DNA of 64,000 nt from Oscillatoriaceae cyanobacterium Prado104 (GCA_025454405.1 JALOON010000034.1:31571-95570), one strand, 5' to 3'; positions 9,274 through 18,094 are shown, numbered from the stretch's first letter. The notes: generated by a model not told the origin, from the sequence alone. Numbers and translations: made by a program.

Positions 9274-10575
9274 ATGCTTAAACGTCAAAAGGGATTCTCC
9301 ATCGTCACCAAGTCGGTCAAAGCGAAATTGCTGCGGAATGGGTTTGATATGACCGAAACCAAAGTCGCCTATAACGAAGTAGTTCACTTTTACTTCTTGT
9401 TGGTTGACTCAGATCCAGACGGGTTAAGCATTCCGGTCAAAGAAGACGGTGGGTGGCGATGTTACGAGTTAAAAACTCAAGCGCATCCATTCATTGAAGG
9501 TTTTCCTTCTCCCTTAAAACGAGCCGCTATCCGTCAAGCGATAGGGGCTTGGGAGTCGTGGAATACAACCTATCAAAAATGGGTGAATCGCCCCAAGAAG
9601 ATGCGGCATCATCGCCCACCAGTTCAGCCAAGGATGTTTAACTTTAATCCTCAGTACGATTCGGGGATGTGGAAAGAGGATGATGGTTTTTCCATTGTTC
9701 TCAAGATCTTGGTGGGTGGAACCTGGAAATGGGTTAAACATTTCTACCAATGCACTGATATCAGTGCCGAATGGGTGAAAGGATCGCCCCGATTGCAGGT
9801 CAATAAGCAAGGTTTTTGGCTGGTTTTCCCATTGGAAAAATATGTCCCCGCCACCGGAGGTATTAAAGGTGTCATGTCAAAAAGTTCATTTAGAACTTGT
9901 GGCATTGACATGGATTTAGATAAGCACATCGCGATTTGTACCATCTTAGAAACCAACGACAGAGGCGACACGACTGAGATCGCTAGACATTTTATTAACC
10001 AGTCAAGCCATGTAGCGCGTAGGAAGCGGGATCTAGGACAGATTGCAATCTTGATGGGTAAGACCGGAATCGTTTCCAAAGACTTTGCTAAATCCTTTTG
10101 GGATAGGCTATCCACCCGTGAAGTGGAATATGGTAGAGCGGTATCGCGCGAGATTGTCGAGTTTGCTAAGTATTGGCAAGCTGAAATTATCAGCTTTGAA
10201 CATCTTGGCAACTTGCGCCCTAAAAGGGGCAAATATTCACGTCGCTCTAACCAAAAGCGGGCTTACTGGCTCAAAGGCAAAATCTACGAACAGGTGAAAC
10301 GCATCGCCTATCAAGATTACGCTATCCTAACAACGCGGGTTAATCCTCGCAATACGAGTAGGCTATCGCCTTGGGATGAAATGGTGTGGCGCGGGAATGT
10401 TTTCCCAGCTTCGATTCTTGAATATGAAGAATACCAATTCGGCGCTCCATTGGTGGCAACTATCAATGGGTACAAAGCTCATTCTGGCATCAATGCCGCT
10501 CGGAATATTGCCCTCAAAGCAATTAAGCGCCACCTCCTATCGGTCAAGCTCGATCTTAAAAGCCCTGAGCAGTAA
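9274..10575 (+). CDS. Aberrant TnpB-like (IS605 OrfB / Cas12-ancestor) protein
   Basis: 433 aa with GAAGG seven bases before the ATG. The C-terminal half is a RuvC-like fold of the TnpB family: RuvC-I CGIDMDLDKH (Asp212) and RuvC-II IISFEHLGNL (Glu309) followed by a basic helix (RPKRGKYSRRSNQKRAYWLK). The usual RuvC-III D-(V/I)-NAARNI reads SGINAARNIA, with Gly405 at the Asp position. The CxxC...CxxC zinc finger is absent; VNPRNTSRLSPWDEMVWRG stands in its place, without cysteines. The frame is open and full length, so this is not simple decay. Either the active site is rearranged or the protein is a nuclease-dead RNA-guided binder. No TnpA lies nearby. Confidence 0.75.
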   Translation: MLKRQKGFSIVTKSVKAKLLRNGFDMTETKVAYNEVVHFYFLLVDSDPDGLSIPVKEDGGWRCYELKTQAHPFIEGFPSPLKRAAIRQAIGAWESWNTTYQKWVNRPKKMRHHRPPVQPRMFNFNPQYDSGMWKEDDGFSIVLKILVGGTWKWVKHFYQCTDISAEWVKGSPRLQVNKQGFWLVFPLEKYVPATGGIKGVMSKSSFRTCGIDMDLDKHIAICTILETNDRGDTTEIARHFINQSSHVARRKRDLGQIAILMGKTGIVSKDFAKSFWDRLSTREVEYGRAVSREIVEFAKYWQAEIISFEHLGNLRPKRGKYSRRSNQKRAYWLKGKIYEQVKRIAYQDYAILTTRVNPRNTSRLSPWDEMVWRGNVFPASILEYEEYQFGAPLVATINGYKAHSGINAARNIALKAIKRHLLSVKLDLKSPEQ

Positions 10576-10760
10576 TGCTTGAGGTGTGCAATTAGACTAG
10601 AACGGTGTTTAGCGACTACCACTCTAATTGTACTGGGCTTGGGTAGACTGCCCAAAAATCCTTACTCCACTACGCTCTATTTGGTCGGGACTAGTCCCAC
10701 TCGCTGAAAGACGCGCTTACAGAAGGGTTGAAAAAGTGAACAAATAACTGAAAAGATATG
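10576..10760 (+). ncRNA. Candidate guide-RNA-like structured region after TnpB-like gene
   Basis: The spacer after the TnpB-like stop holds nested stems: ATTAGA/TCTAAT (about 10590-10628), TTGGG..CCCAA (about 10639-10655) and the perfect palindrome GGGACTAGTCCC (10687-10698), then GAAGGGTTGAAA. TnpB omegaRNAs and Cas12k-type tracrRNAs are usually encoded at or just after the 3' end of their protein gene, so this is a reasonable place for one. The call is by position and folding potential only. Confidence 0.35.
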
Positions 10761-10839
10761 ATTCGCTCTATCTGAATACGTTACTTGGCTACTCTATAAT
10801 TCAGCAAGTTAAATTTAGGTCACGATTTACGTCACGAGT

Positions 10840-12582
10840 ATGGAACCAGTTCATAAAGATTTACTACAACAAATAGCTCGGTTATCTGAAACTTATCCTA
10901 ATTTAGCCGATCGCCTGTTAGCTGCAGCCAAGCAACTGCAAGACACGGGGCTGCCTCCCGCTGAAAGCTTGCTGCAAGAAACCGCCACTTACGGCCGCAA
11001 CTTTGCGACAGTCAAAAAACAAGCAATCGAGCTCGACAAATCCGCCGCGCCCGGAGAAATTGCTTCCCTCCAAGACGTGAAAAACTTAGTCGAGACGATC
11101 GCAGTTTCCGGCGGTAAAGTAGGAATTCGCGACGCTGCCTTAAAAGTGCTCGATCGAGTATTAGCCCTCATCCACCGCGAACAAAGCGATTTCGCGCCCC
11201 TGCAATCGGTACAAGCCAGAGCCCGCCAACTGCATCGCGCGATTTCCGAATCAACTGCCAGCCAACTGCATTCCGATGCAGAATCGATAACCGCCGGCAA
11301 ACACCCAGTTGCAGCAGTCTTGACTTTAGTCGAACAGCAAGACAAATTGGATGACGAACAGTGGGTAATCCTCGAAGAAACAGTCAGCGCAGCTTTTGGC
11401 AAACAGCTAGCCGTAGCCATTTCCCGAGGCAAATTAACCATTAACGAGACATTAACGGTTGCACCGGTCAAGCTGGAACCCGCAGTCAAAGCAGCGCCCG
11501 AACCCAAAACCGCCCAACCCCTACCCGAAGTCATCGTCATTCCCTCGGGAAATGTCGCGCCGAAACAAGTTGCAGCCGTACCCGACATCAAGATTTTGGA
11601 ATCGCCAGCGCCCTCAGCCCCGATGCACGAGGTGATTATCGTTCCCAGCGTTGAAATACCGAAATCTCTCCAAACTTCCGGATCGGGAAATATCGTTTTC
11701 GGCGAACCTCCCAAAACCCAAAAGATGGCGGCAGAGGGGACTTTGGGACTGAAAGTTTTGGCGCACATTCAGGGAATCGGCGATCGAACTTTTGGTTCTC
11801 AAGAATATGCCGGTACTAAGGGGAAAGGACTGCGCGTTGAAGGATTTCAAATCAATCTGGAACCGCCGATTTCCGGCTTAAAAGTTGAGTACATGGCTCA
11901 TGTTGAAGGAGTTGGCGATACTCCTTGGATGGGTGAAGGAGAATTAGCTGGTTTTCGCAGTCAAGCAAAACGAATTGAAGGTTTTGCCGTGCGATTGAGC
12001 GGACCGGAAGCTGCTAAATACGATGTATTTTACAGCGCGCACATTCAGAATATCGGCGACACCGAAGTATCGTCCAACGGTGCTTACTGCGGCACTCGCG
12101 GCAAAGCTTTGAGAATCGAAGGTATCAAAGTTTGGATCGGGCGATCGACCTCGTTTCAACCAACGGCACCTGTCAGTTTAAAAGTGTTAGCGCACATTCA
12201 AGGAATCGGCGATCGCACTTTTGGCGATCGAGAATATGCCGGCACTCGCGCTCAAGGCCGCCGCGTGGAAGGATTTCAAATTAAAATAGATCCGCCGGTT
12301 TCCGGTTTAAATTTGCAGTACATGGCCCACGTGGAAGGAGTTGGCGATACTGCTTGGATCGACGAAGGAGAATTGGCTGGTTTCCGAGGCAAAGCGAAGC
12401 GAATTGAAGGATTTGCCGTGCGTTTGACGGGGACCCAAGCTGATAAATACGACGTATTTTACAGCGCGCACGTTCAGAATGTCGGCGATACTCCTACTAT
12501 TGCTAACGGTCAATATTGCGGCACTCGGGGTAAAGGTTTGAGGGTTGAGGGGTTCAAAGTTTGGGTCGAGCCGAAAGCGTAA
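10840..12582 (+). CDS. Six-repeat ChW (clostridial hydrophobic) protein
   Basis: 580 aa. Residues 1-200 are alpha-helical with no signal peptide. A Pro/Val/Ala-rich linker (about 205-300) follows, and then six ChW-type repeats of about 45 residues. Each has the AH(I/V)(Q/E)..(I/V)GD ... G..AGT.G...R(V/I)EG pattern, arranged as two copies of a three-repeat block (about 11746-12160 and 12175-12580). In canonical ChW repeats the position after the glycine is Trp; here it is Asp in all six. ChW repeats are known from secreted clostridial proteins, where binding roles are proposed. This one lacks a recognisable export signal, so location and function are open. Confidence 0.8.
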   Translation: MEPVHKDLLQQIARLSETYPNLADRLLAAAKQLQDTGLPPAESLLQETATYGRNFATVKKQAIELDKSAAPGEIASLQDVKNLVETIAVSGGKVGIRDAALKVLDRVLALIHREQSDFAPLQSVQARARQLHRAISESTASQLHSDAESITAGKHPVAAVLTLVEQQDKLDDEQWVILEETVSAAFGKQLAVAISRGKLTINETLTVAPVKLEPAVKAAPEPKTAQPLPEVIVIPSGNVAPKQVAAVPDIKILESPAPSAPMHEVIIVPSVEIPKSLQTSGSGNIVFGEPPKTQKMAAEGTLGLKVLAHIQGIGDRTFGSQEYAGTKGKGLRVEGFQINLEPPISGLKVEYMAHVEGVGDTPWMGEGELAGFRSQAKRIEGFAVRLSGPEAAKYDVFYSAHIQNIGDTEVSSNGAYCGTRGKALRIEGIKVWIGRSTSFQPTAPVSLKVLAHIQGIGDRTFGDREYAGTRAQGRRVEGFQIKIDPPVSGLNLQYMAHVEGVGDTAWIDEGELAGFRGKAKRIEGFAVRLTGTQADKYDVFYSAHVQNVGDTPTIANGQYCGTRGKGLRVEGFKVWVEPKA

Positions 12583-12589
12583 AAATCTG

Positions 12590-12628
12590 AAATGAATGGA
12601 AATTCGATCGGCTATTTTCCATTCATTT
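12590..12628. terminator. Inverted-repeat terminator between convergent genes
   Basis: A perfect 13-bp stem, AAATGAATGGAAA (12590-12602) against TTTCCATTCATTT (12616-12628), with a 13-base loop. It lies eight bases after the ChW gene stop and before the convergent gene, so it could terminate both strands. The T-tract is short. Confidence 0.6.
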
Positions 12629-12689
12629 TAGATAGTTTTATCTGTAGGGTGCGCTTCGGCGCACCTTACCGCTACTTTTCGATCGCCCG

Positions 12690-13100
12690 CTAAGAATCGG
12701 CGGCAAAATATTTAATTAAGACGCTCATTACTTCACCGGGATTTTGAGTCGGGACAAACGGACTCCAGTCAGTAGCGCAGGCAAAATTATCGCGGTGAAA
12801 AGAATGAATGACGCGGGAAACAACAGGGCGGGAACTGATAATAAAAAGTTTCAGGAGTTGTCGCTTATCGGAAGTTTGCAAGTTTGGTTCTTTAGCAGGG
12901 GGCTGAATTGGTGCGGTAGCGGGATTTTCTGGTGCAATCTCGAAAGCGAGTATTAATTCGGTATCGGGTAGCAGTTGCCGCATGACTTTCATGGAAGATT
13001 CTGCTTCGCTGCGGCTGCGAAATTGCGCGACTGGCAAGCGCTGAAAGTTTGGCAGGAGTCGGTAAATAGTCCAAGTATTTCCAGTTTCTGAAGTGTTCAT
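12690..13100 (-). CDS. Hypothetical protein of about 136 aa
   Basis: The frame opens at 13157, but ATG 13100 gives a cleaner start (MNTSETGNTWTIYRLLPNF). The first part, TIYRLLPNFQRLPVAQFRSR followed by SEAESSMKVMRQLLPD, looks like a small alpha/beta domain of a kind common in cyanobacterial hypotheticals. A Pro-rich linker and a polar C-terminus follow. There is no signal peptide or membrane segment. I do not recognise a function. It is convergent with the ChW gene. Confidence 0.55.
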   Translation of the reverse strand: MNTSETGNTWTIYRLLPNFQRLPVAQFRSRSEAESSMKVMRQLLPDTELILAFEIAPENPATAPIQPPAKEPNLQTSDKRQLLKLFIISSRPVVSRVIHSFHRDNFACATDWSPFVPTQNPGEVMSVLIKYFAADS

Positions 13101-13366
13101 GGTTGTATTGTAAATTTGGTATGTTTGCCCATAGGAATCTGACAGACTTGCACGCAATCGTCAGGGCGATCGAGCATCAAGCTGCTGCAATAAATATGCG
13201 TCCTAGTTGATGATTTTTTCTCGATCGCTGTCGGGCGATCGAAAACTATATCGAGTTGAGCAATGAGGTTATGTTAGATCGGAAATCAACTTTATATCGA
13301 ATTATTTACAGAAATTAACATCCAATCTTTTTCTATTCAATATTTAGTTTATTGTTCGATTTAAGC

Positions 13367-13405
13367 GCTTAAAATAGGTGCTTAAAATAGGTGCTTAAAA
13401 TGAAC
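13367..13405. repeat. 13-bp tandem repeat, three copies
   Basis: GCTTAAAATAGGT at 13367 and 13380 with a diverged third copy from 13393, in the AT-rich spacer before the broken HTH gene. The rest of 13158-13480 shows nothing else recognisable. Confidence 0.7.
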
Positions 13406-13480
13406 AATAATTATAAATCAACGTTAGATAATGCTAAAAATAGACAATTAAGCTATAAATTAATTTAAGTTTTCGCACCA

Positions 13481-13550
13481 GGACACGGCAGTGCCGTGTC
13501 CCTACAAATGATAAAAAAGATTACCTGTAGGGACACAACACTGTTGTGTC
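13481..13550. repeat. Inverted repeat element GGACACGGCA...TGTAGGGACAC
   Basis: The left arm (13481-13506) contains the palindrome GACACGGCAGTGCCGTGTC and then CCTACA. The right arm (13526-13550) is TGTAGGGACAC and then AACACTGTTGTGTC. The arms are inverted about a 19-base centre, like a small mobile repeat (MITE/REP). The element ends exactly where recognisable HTH coding begins. Confidence 0.75.
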
Positions 13551-13720
13551 ATTTAGCTGTGCGGATGGGGGTGTCGGCTTCGTCGGTGCGGCGCTGGGAA
13601 AAGGGAGACGAACCTAGGATGACTGTTCGGCAAATGAGGGATTTTTGCGGTTTGGTGGGGGTATCTTTTGATGAATTGCCGGATTATCTCAGCCGGCAAG
13701 TAGATGAGGAAGATTCATAA
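13496..13720 (+). pseudogene. XRE-type HTH protein, N-terminus replaced by a repeat
   Basis: The readable part LAVRMGVSASSVRRWEKGDE (from about 13551) matches helices 2-3 of a Cro/CI HTH, followed by MTVRQMRDFCGLVGVSFDEL. The first helix expected before it is missing. The open frame instead runs back into the inverted repeat (GTG 13496, inside the element). I read this as a truncated gene whose frame was extended by the repeat. It might still yield a 74-aa protein, but DNA binding is doubtful without helix 1. Confidence 0.6.
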
Positions 13721-13896
13721 AAGCTCGATCGGGCGATCGGACTTTCGATTAAAATAAGCGCATTAGCGAAGCTTGTCGCAGCAATCGACCTTTTATTTCT
13801 CGCTATTCTCGATCGGACGATGACACAGTATAGAGAGGCCGATCGCTTTCCCTCAAAGAGTAAGCTACGATCGTAAAATCAGGCTAGAGATTGACG

Positions 13897-14403
13897 GTGA
13901 AGCCAAATTATATCCAGCAAAGTCAGAACATCTACAACCTTGCCGATCCTGAGTATGAACGGTATTATTATGATGAGGATACAGGCGGCTTTGTACTCAT
14001 CCATCAAAACCACAATACCAATAATTCTGAGCGGTTTATTGCTGAAGTTTTGGCGAGACTTGGGTGGCGAGTGAAGTTATTGAGCGAGCAAGCTGCACCA
14101 GGCATCAGAACACCTGATGCTGAAATTGATGGAGAAATCTGGGAGTTTAAAGAACTAAGTCCAGAGGCAGTCAGTATCAAGAATACAGTTCAAAGGGGGG
14201 TAGCTGTAGCTAAAAAACGCGCTCCTAATGTAGGTTATCATATAAACACTGAGGCTGATATTGCAGATATCAATAAAGGAATTACCAGAGCGATGGTTTG
14301 GGATACGGAAAGGCTGTTGCAAAAAATCGCACTGATTTTTAATGATGGTAGAGTTCAAGTTTTAACTAGGGAGGAATTGGACAATGGAGAATCTTTTCAG
14401 TAG
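13897..14403 (+). CDS. CdiA-CT-like PD-(D/E)XK nuclease, toxin-like
   Basis: About 168 aa from GTG 13897 (TTG 13891 is an alternative); there is no strong ribosome site. The core TPDAEIDGEIWEFKEL has the PD...E-x-K spacing of PD-(D/E)XK nucleases. With the following KNTVQRGVAVAKKRAPNVGY it resembles the tRNA-nuclease C-terminal domain of CdiA contact-dependent inhibition toxins and phage MuF fusions. Here it is free-standing, with no secretion domains. The N-terminus is Asn/Tyr-rich (NLADPEYERYYYDED). It overlaps the next small gene by 20 bases. A cytosolic RNase is inferred from family resemblance. Confidence 0.65.
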   Translation: MKPNYIQQSQNIYNLADPEYERYYYDEDTGGFVLIHQNHNTNNSERFIAEVLARLGWRVKLLSEQAAPGIRTPDAEIDGEIWEFKELSPEAVSIKNTVQRGVAVAKKRAPNVGYHINTEADIADINKGITRAMVWDTERLLQKIALIFNDGRVQVLTREELDNGESFQ

Positions 14404-14614
14404 TTTTAAAGAAAGAATCGAGCTGGGCATCAAAAATAATATTCCTGTTGAAGCTAGGTTGATTGTACTTGGGGAACTGATTTACGCAGCGGAACGGAGA
14501 GATTTGACTCCGAAGGAAGCACGAGAATTAGAAGCTTTGTTGAGGTTGCCGGAGATTTTGAAAAATTATCAGGCTATTCGAGAACAAGCAATTTTTGGTG
14601 AGTTACTGGTTTGA
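14384..14614 (+). CDS. Small helical partner of the CdiA-CT-like nuclease
   Basis: 76 aa, starting inside the last 20 bases of the nuclease gene (GGGAGGAATTGGACA precedes the ATG, so GGAGG is a good ribosome site). It is predicted all-helical (ERIELGIKNNIPVEARLIV, LTPKEARELEALLRLPEIL). The tight overlap and small size fit an immunity or antitoxin protein, but I do not recognise a family, so the role is inferred from context alone. Confidence 0.6.
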   Translation: MENLFSSFKERIELGIKNNIPVEARLIVLGELIYAAERRDLTPKEARELEALLRLPEILKNYQAIREQAIFGELLV

Positions 14615-14725
14615 ATTGCGACAAGTATCAAAAGTAACTCATTGTCGATCGCACTTTCGATCGCCAGCAGCATTAATGCTAAAATTAGGGCGATCGAAAA
14701 TTTCCTCATCAAAATCATACTTTTT

Positions 14726-15331
14726 TCATTCTTTCCTGACACTATCCGGCACGCCAACCGCCGAAATACCCGATATCGCCCTTAAATTTTGACATCGAAT
14801 TAACTCGTTAAAATCCAAACCTCTCCCTTCAATTTGCGCTAAAGTTTCGATCGCCCCTAACAAACTTTTCGCCGCTTCCGCCTCGCTATAACCGCGCCTG
14901 AGAGCCACTCGAATCGCCGCTTCGTCGGCATCTAATTCTACTTGGGAACTGCGATTGTCGCGCCAAATTCGCGTCATTGCCAATCCCGTCAAACCGCCCG
15001 CGATCGCAATTCCGATCGCGTCTCCCTGCAACAATTCTACTGCTGTGCCGATGAGTCCTGCCAGTGCTGCACCTTGATAAATATCCGGTTTAAACCACTT
15101 AAAATTGCACAAAAAACTGACATATCTCAATATCAATAAATCCCGCTGCGCTTTAGATAAAAATTTCCACAAATCGAAATTAATATAAATCGGGCGCGAT
15201 CGATTCCAAGGTAAGGGAAATTCGCAGTCAATTACTTTGGATTGTTCTGGTTTATTAATAATTCTACAATTCATGCGACCGGAGGCGGGCATCACATCTA
15301 ACAGGCGGCGAATTTCTGGATCGGGATTCAT
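14726..15331 (-). CDS. DUF3318 family protein
   Basis: 201 aa beginning MNPDPEIRRLLDVMPASGRM, the typical start of the cyanobacterial DUF3318 family. The middle contains a hydrophobic stretch (AALAGLIGTAVELLQGDAIG / IAIAGGLTGLAM), likely membrane-associated, followed by ELDADEAAIRVALRRGYSEA, which resembles the zinc-site helix region of membrane M48-like peptidases without a clear HExxH. Length is usual. Function unknown. It is convergent with the toxin partner. Confidence 0.8.
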   Translation of the reverse strand: MNPDPEIRRLLDVMPASGRMNCRIINKPEQSKVIDCEFPLPWNRSRPIYINFDLWKFLSKAQRDLLILRYVSFLCNFKWFKPDIYQGAALAGLIGTAVELLQGDAIGIAIAGGLTGLAMTRIWRDNRSSQVELDADEAAIRVALRRGYSEAEAAKSLLGAIETLAQIEGRGLDFNELIRCQNLRAISGISAVGVPDSVRKE

Positions 15332-15348
15332 AATCTTTGGTAATTGAT

Positions 15349-15590
15349 AATTGGTAATTAGTAATGGGCGATCGCATCAACAATCATAATATTTGTTAGG
15401 GACTTGTAGGGGCGGGTTCGCCAACCAGATCTGCCAATAATTGACAATCTGTGAAACCCGCCCCCACCCAACAGAAAACCTCCTAAGACATTCTTGGTGC
15501 AAATTATTAATGGTATGGGGGCGGATTTATAAGATGGTTGGCTGCTATTAAATATTGTTTGTAAAACCCGCCCCTACGATTTCTTAAACG
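15349..15590. repeat. GTAGGGGCGGGTTCGCC repeats
   Basis: Three copies or half-copies of the GGCGGGTT/AACCCGCCCC element (about 15405, 15455, 15570) in both orientations, interspersed with TTATTAATGG-like sequence. Same family as at 5306, 33600 and 40220. Confidence 0.7.
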
Positions 15591-15593
15591 GCA

Positions 15594-17213
15594 TTAAGGA
15601 CTTTTTCTCAGTTCGGGAGAAGGTGATTTGCTATTAGCTTTTGGTGATGGCGAAGCTTCAGATTTTTCAGATTCTTTAGCTTTCGGATCTACTTTTTCAG
15701 CTTTGGGCGAAGGCTTCGGACTGGTAATTGCTGGCGCAATTGACGGACTGGGACTGGCGGCTGGAGATGCTGCTGGCGTCGGGGATGCGGGGGCTGTAAA
15801 TGGGGCAGCAGGGGCTGTTTTTGTGCCTAAAATGCTGGCATCTCCAGTGTCAAATAATCCGGCAATGCAAGCAATCATCATGGTGGCTAAAGTACCGACA
15901 AATAATGCTTTCCAACCGAGTTCGGAAATGTCTTTGCGGCGGGAGGGAATTAAAGCAATTGTACCGCCGACAAATATGCCGACTGAGGCTAAGTGGGCGA
16001 AACCGGAAAGGGCGTAACTGACAATTAAAACCGTGCGATCGCTCACCGTGCCATTAGCGGCTGCTTCTGCTAAACTTTGATAGGGCGGAATTGCGGTTTC
16101 TAACAGTCGCCGTCCGATAATTACTGAGGCTGCCCAAGAGTCGTCAAAGGAAACTCCCGTTAGTAGCGTGAAGGGATAGAATAAGAATCCCATAATGTTA
16201 GCTAGGGTAACAACTTTAAAGAAGCCGCCGATCGGTCCCGGTAAAATTGCCAGCCAGCCAAAGAATTGATTGATTAACGAAACTAAACCCAAAATTAAAA
16301 TCAAAACAGCCGCGATCGCCACTGCCATTTTTACGCCGTCTAATGCACCAACAATTGCTGCATCTAAAGGGCTGACGCGCTCGATCGGTTCTCCGCCAAC
16401 TGTCTCTTGTTTGGGCATCTCGCCATCGTTTTCCCCAATTTCTTCGCCGATAAATTCGTGACCTTGAGGCTTCTTATCTTCCTTGGGAATGCCGCCCATT
16501 GTCAGCGGAGTTCCTGTTTCTGGCACCAGAATTTTGGAAATCACGAAGCAAGCGGGAATTGCAATAATTGAAGCTGAAACTAAATGCCCTAAAATATTGG
16601 GAAAAACTGGCTTGAGGAAGCTGACATAAATTGCTAAAGTTGAGGAAGCGGCCGTCCCAAAACAACAAGAAAGGATGGCACAAAGTTCGGAACGGGTCAT
16701 TTTTGCCAAATACGGCTTGACGACAATTGCTGCTTCTATTCCTACGAAAATATTGGCTGCCCCGCTGAGAGCTTCCGCACCGCTCAAGCGCATTGTCAGG
16801 TAAAATATTTTAGCAAAAACTTCGGTGATAATTTGAATGACGCCGATGTTGTAAAGCAGTGCCATTAATCCCGAGAAAAATATCACCGTCGGCAATGCTC
16901 GAAAGGCGAAAATATATCCTAAATTAATTGGCGGATCTTGACCGGCTATCGGTACGATGTTTCTGCCGAAGACAAATCTTGCTCCCGCATCAGCCGCGGT
17001 AAATACGCCGTCCAGCAAGCTAGTAAACCATTCTAAGGCGGTGCGAGTCGGGGGGAACAGAAATACTAAAAATCCCAAAACTAATTGCAGCCCGATACCC
17101 CAGATGATGACGCGCCAAGGTATGTACTTAAATTGGCGATTTTCTGAAAAAACCCAGGCGATCGCGCACAAGCCAAAAATGCCGAGAAACGAGATAAAGT
17201 TGTAGATAGACAT
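15594..17213 (-). CDS. Concentrative nucleoside transporter (NupC/CNT family)
   Basis: 539 aa inner-membrane symporter. Multiple hydrophobic helices are present, with the CNT hallmarks ALPTVIFFSGLMALLYNIGV, SGAEALSGAANIFVGIEAA and the C-terminal core SYALSGFAHLASVGIFVGG. Family members import nucleosides with Na+ or H+. An acidic/Gly insert lies near 240-275 (KEDKKPQGHEFIGEEIGEND). The final 75 residues are a Pro/Ala/Ser/Lys-rich low-complexity tail not typical of bacterial NupC. The gene stands alone. Confidence 0.9.
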   Translation of the reverse strand: MSIYNFISFLGIFGLCAIAWVFSENRQFKYIPWRVIIWGIGLQLVLGFLVFLFPPTRTALEWFTSLLDGVFTAADAGARFVFGRNIVPIAGQDPPINLGYIFAFRALPTVIFFSGLMALLYNIGVIQIITEVFAKIFYLTMRLSGAEALSGAANIFVGIEAAIVVKPYLAKMTRSELCAILSCCFGTAASSTLAIYVSFLKPVFPNILGHLVSASIIAIPACFVISKILVPETGTPLTMGGIPKEDKKPQGHEFIGEEIGENDGEMPKQETVGGEPIERVSPLDAAIVGALDGVKMAVAIAAVLILILGLVSLINQFFGWLAILPGPIGGFFKVVTLANIMGFLFYPFTLLTGVSFDDSWAASVIIGRRLLETAIPPYQSLAEAAANGTVSDRTVLIVSYALSGFAHLASVGIFVGGTIALIPSRRKDISELGWKALFVGTLATMMIACIAGLFDTGDASILGTKTAPAAPFTAPASPTPAASPAASPSPSIAPAITSPKPSPKAEKVDPKAKESEKSEASPSPKANSKSPSPELRKSP

Positions 17214-17631
17214 GAGCCTAGTCCTTGAAATATTTGAGCAGGCCGATCGACGCTTTACTTAATGCCCAGTTCAACTATCTTCAGCTTGCAGCTAGAGGTG
17301 CAGTCCCCTCGATGATTTTTCGCCATCAAGGACTGAAGTCCTGACTGCAAACTGGTTCGATCGCGCGTCGCGAACCGGACACGATACAAGATCGAATCAG
17401 TTATAGTCTCGATTTAAGACAAAATGTCAAAACAAAATGTCAAAAAATTAACTGCCAGACTGTAAAATAGACAGGAAATATTATAATCGATCGCACATTC
17501 AAGATTTGCTTGCGGTCAGCCCATTAGTTGGTAACAGTCTTGTAGCAACACTTTTGCGGCAAGTGCGATCGTGGCAGTCTTGAGGGTCTCGAACTCTCGC
17601 GTACCAGAATTTTAAAGAGAAACTCGACAAC
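17214..17631. other. Gene-free spacer with ACTGAAGTC hairpin
   Basis: 418 bases. An inverted pair (TGCAGTCCCCTCGATGA / TCAAGGACTGAAGTCCTGACTGCA, about 17299-17350) belongs to the dispersed GGACTGAAGTCC family. The rest is AT-rich with CGATCG words; no gene or promoter consensus is clear. Confidence 0.5.
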
Positions 17632-17913
17632 ATGGAAGCTTTCGCTCCACATCCTCCCGAATGGACTGCGACGGCGGTTCACGCTACTGAATTTTGCTGT
17701 CCCAAGTGCGGTGCTAGCTGCACGGAGGCTCACGAGGTCTGGATCAATCGCCGATCGCCAGTATACACCGAGTTTAACCGGCGCAAGTGGCAGGAATTTT
17801 ACCGCTGTCAGTGCGGTTGCGCGTGGTGGGCATGGAGTAGCGACAGACCTGCTTCTGAACTCGCGCGCAGCGATGAGAGTTCAGATGATAACCCGATTGA
17901 TGATGATTTTTAG
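17632..17913 (+). CDS. Small zinc-ribbon-like protein
   Basis: 93 aa with two cysteine knuckles, FCCPKCGASC (about 21-30) and YRCQCGCAWWAW (about 57-68), separated by a basic stretch (INRRSPVYTEFNRRKWQEF), then an acidic tail. This is a zinc-ribbon arrangement suited to binding nucleic acid or protein. I do not recognise the family further. It stands alone; no good ribosome site is visible before ATG 17632. Confidence 0.6.
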   Translation: MEAFAPHPPEWTATAVHATEFCCPKCGASCTEAHEVWINRRSPVYTEFNRRKWQEFYRCQCGCAWWAWSSDRPASELARSDESSDDNPIDDDF

Positions 17914-18094
17914 CAGGATTTCGGAAGTTTCGATCGCCCTAAATCCCCCTTCAAAAGAGGGACTTGAAGGAGGTGCGCGCTGCGCACCTTTTGTATCGCG
18001 TTCGATCGAATAAAATCACCCCTCTCAGACGCACCATCGCCCTACCTGCAAAATTGTCAACAGTTTAACACCAATCACCCTGGACGGTAAAAGC

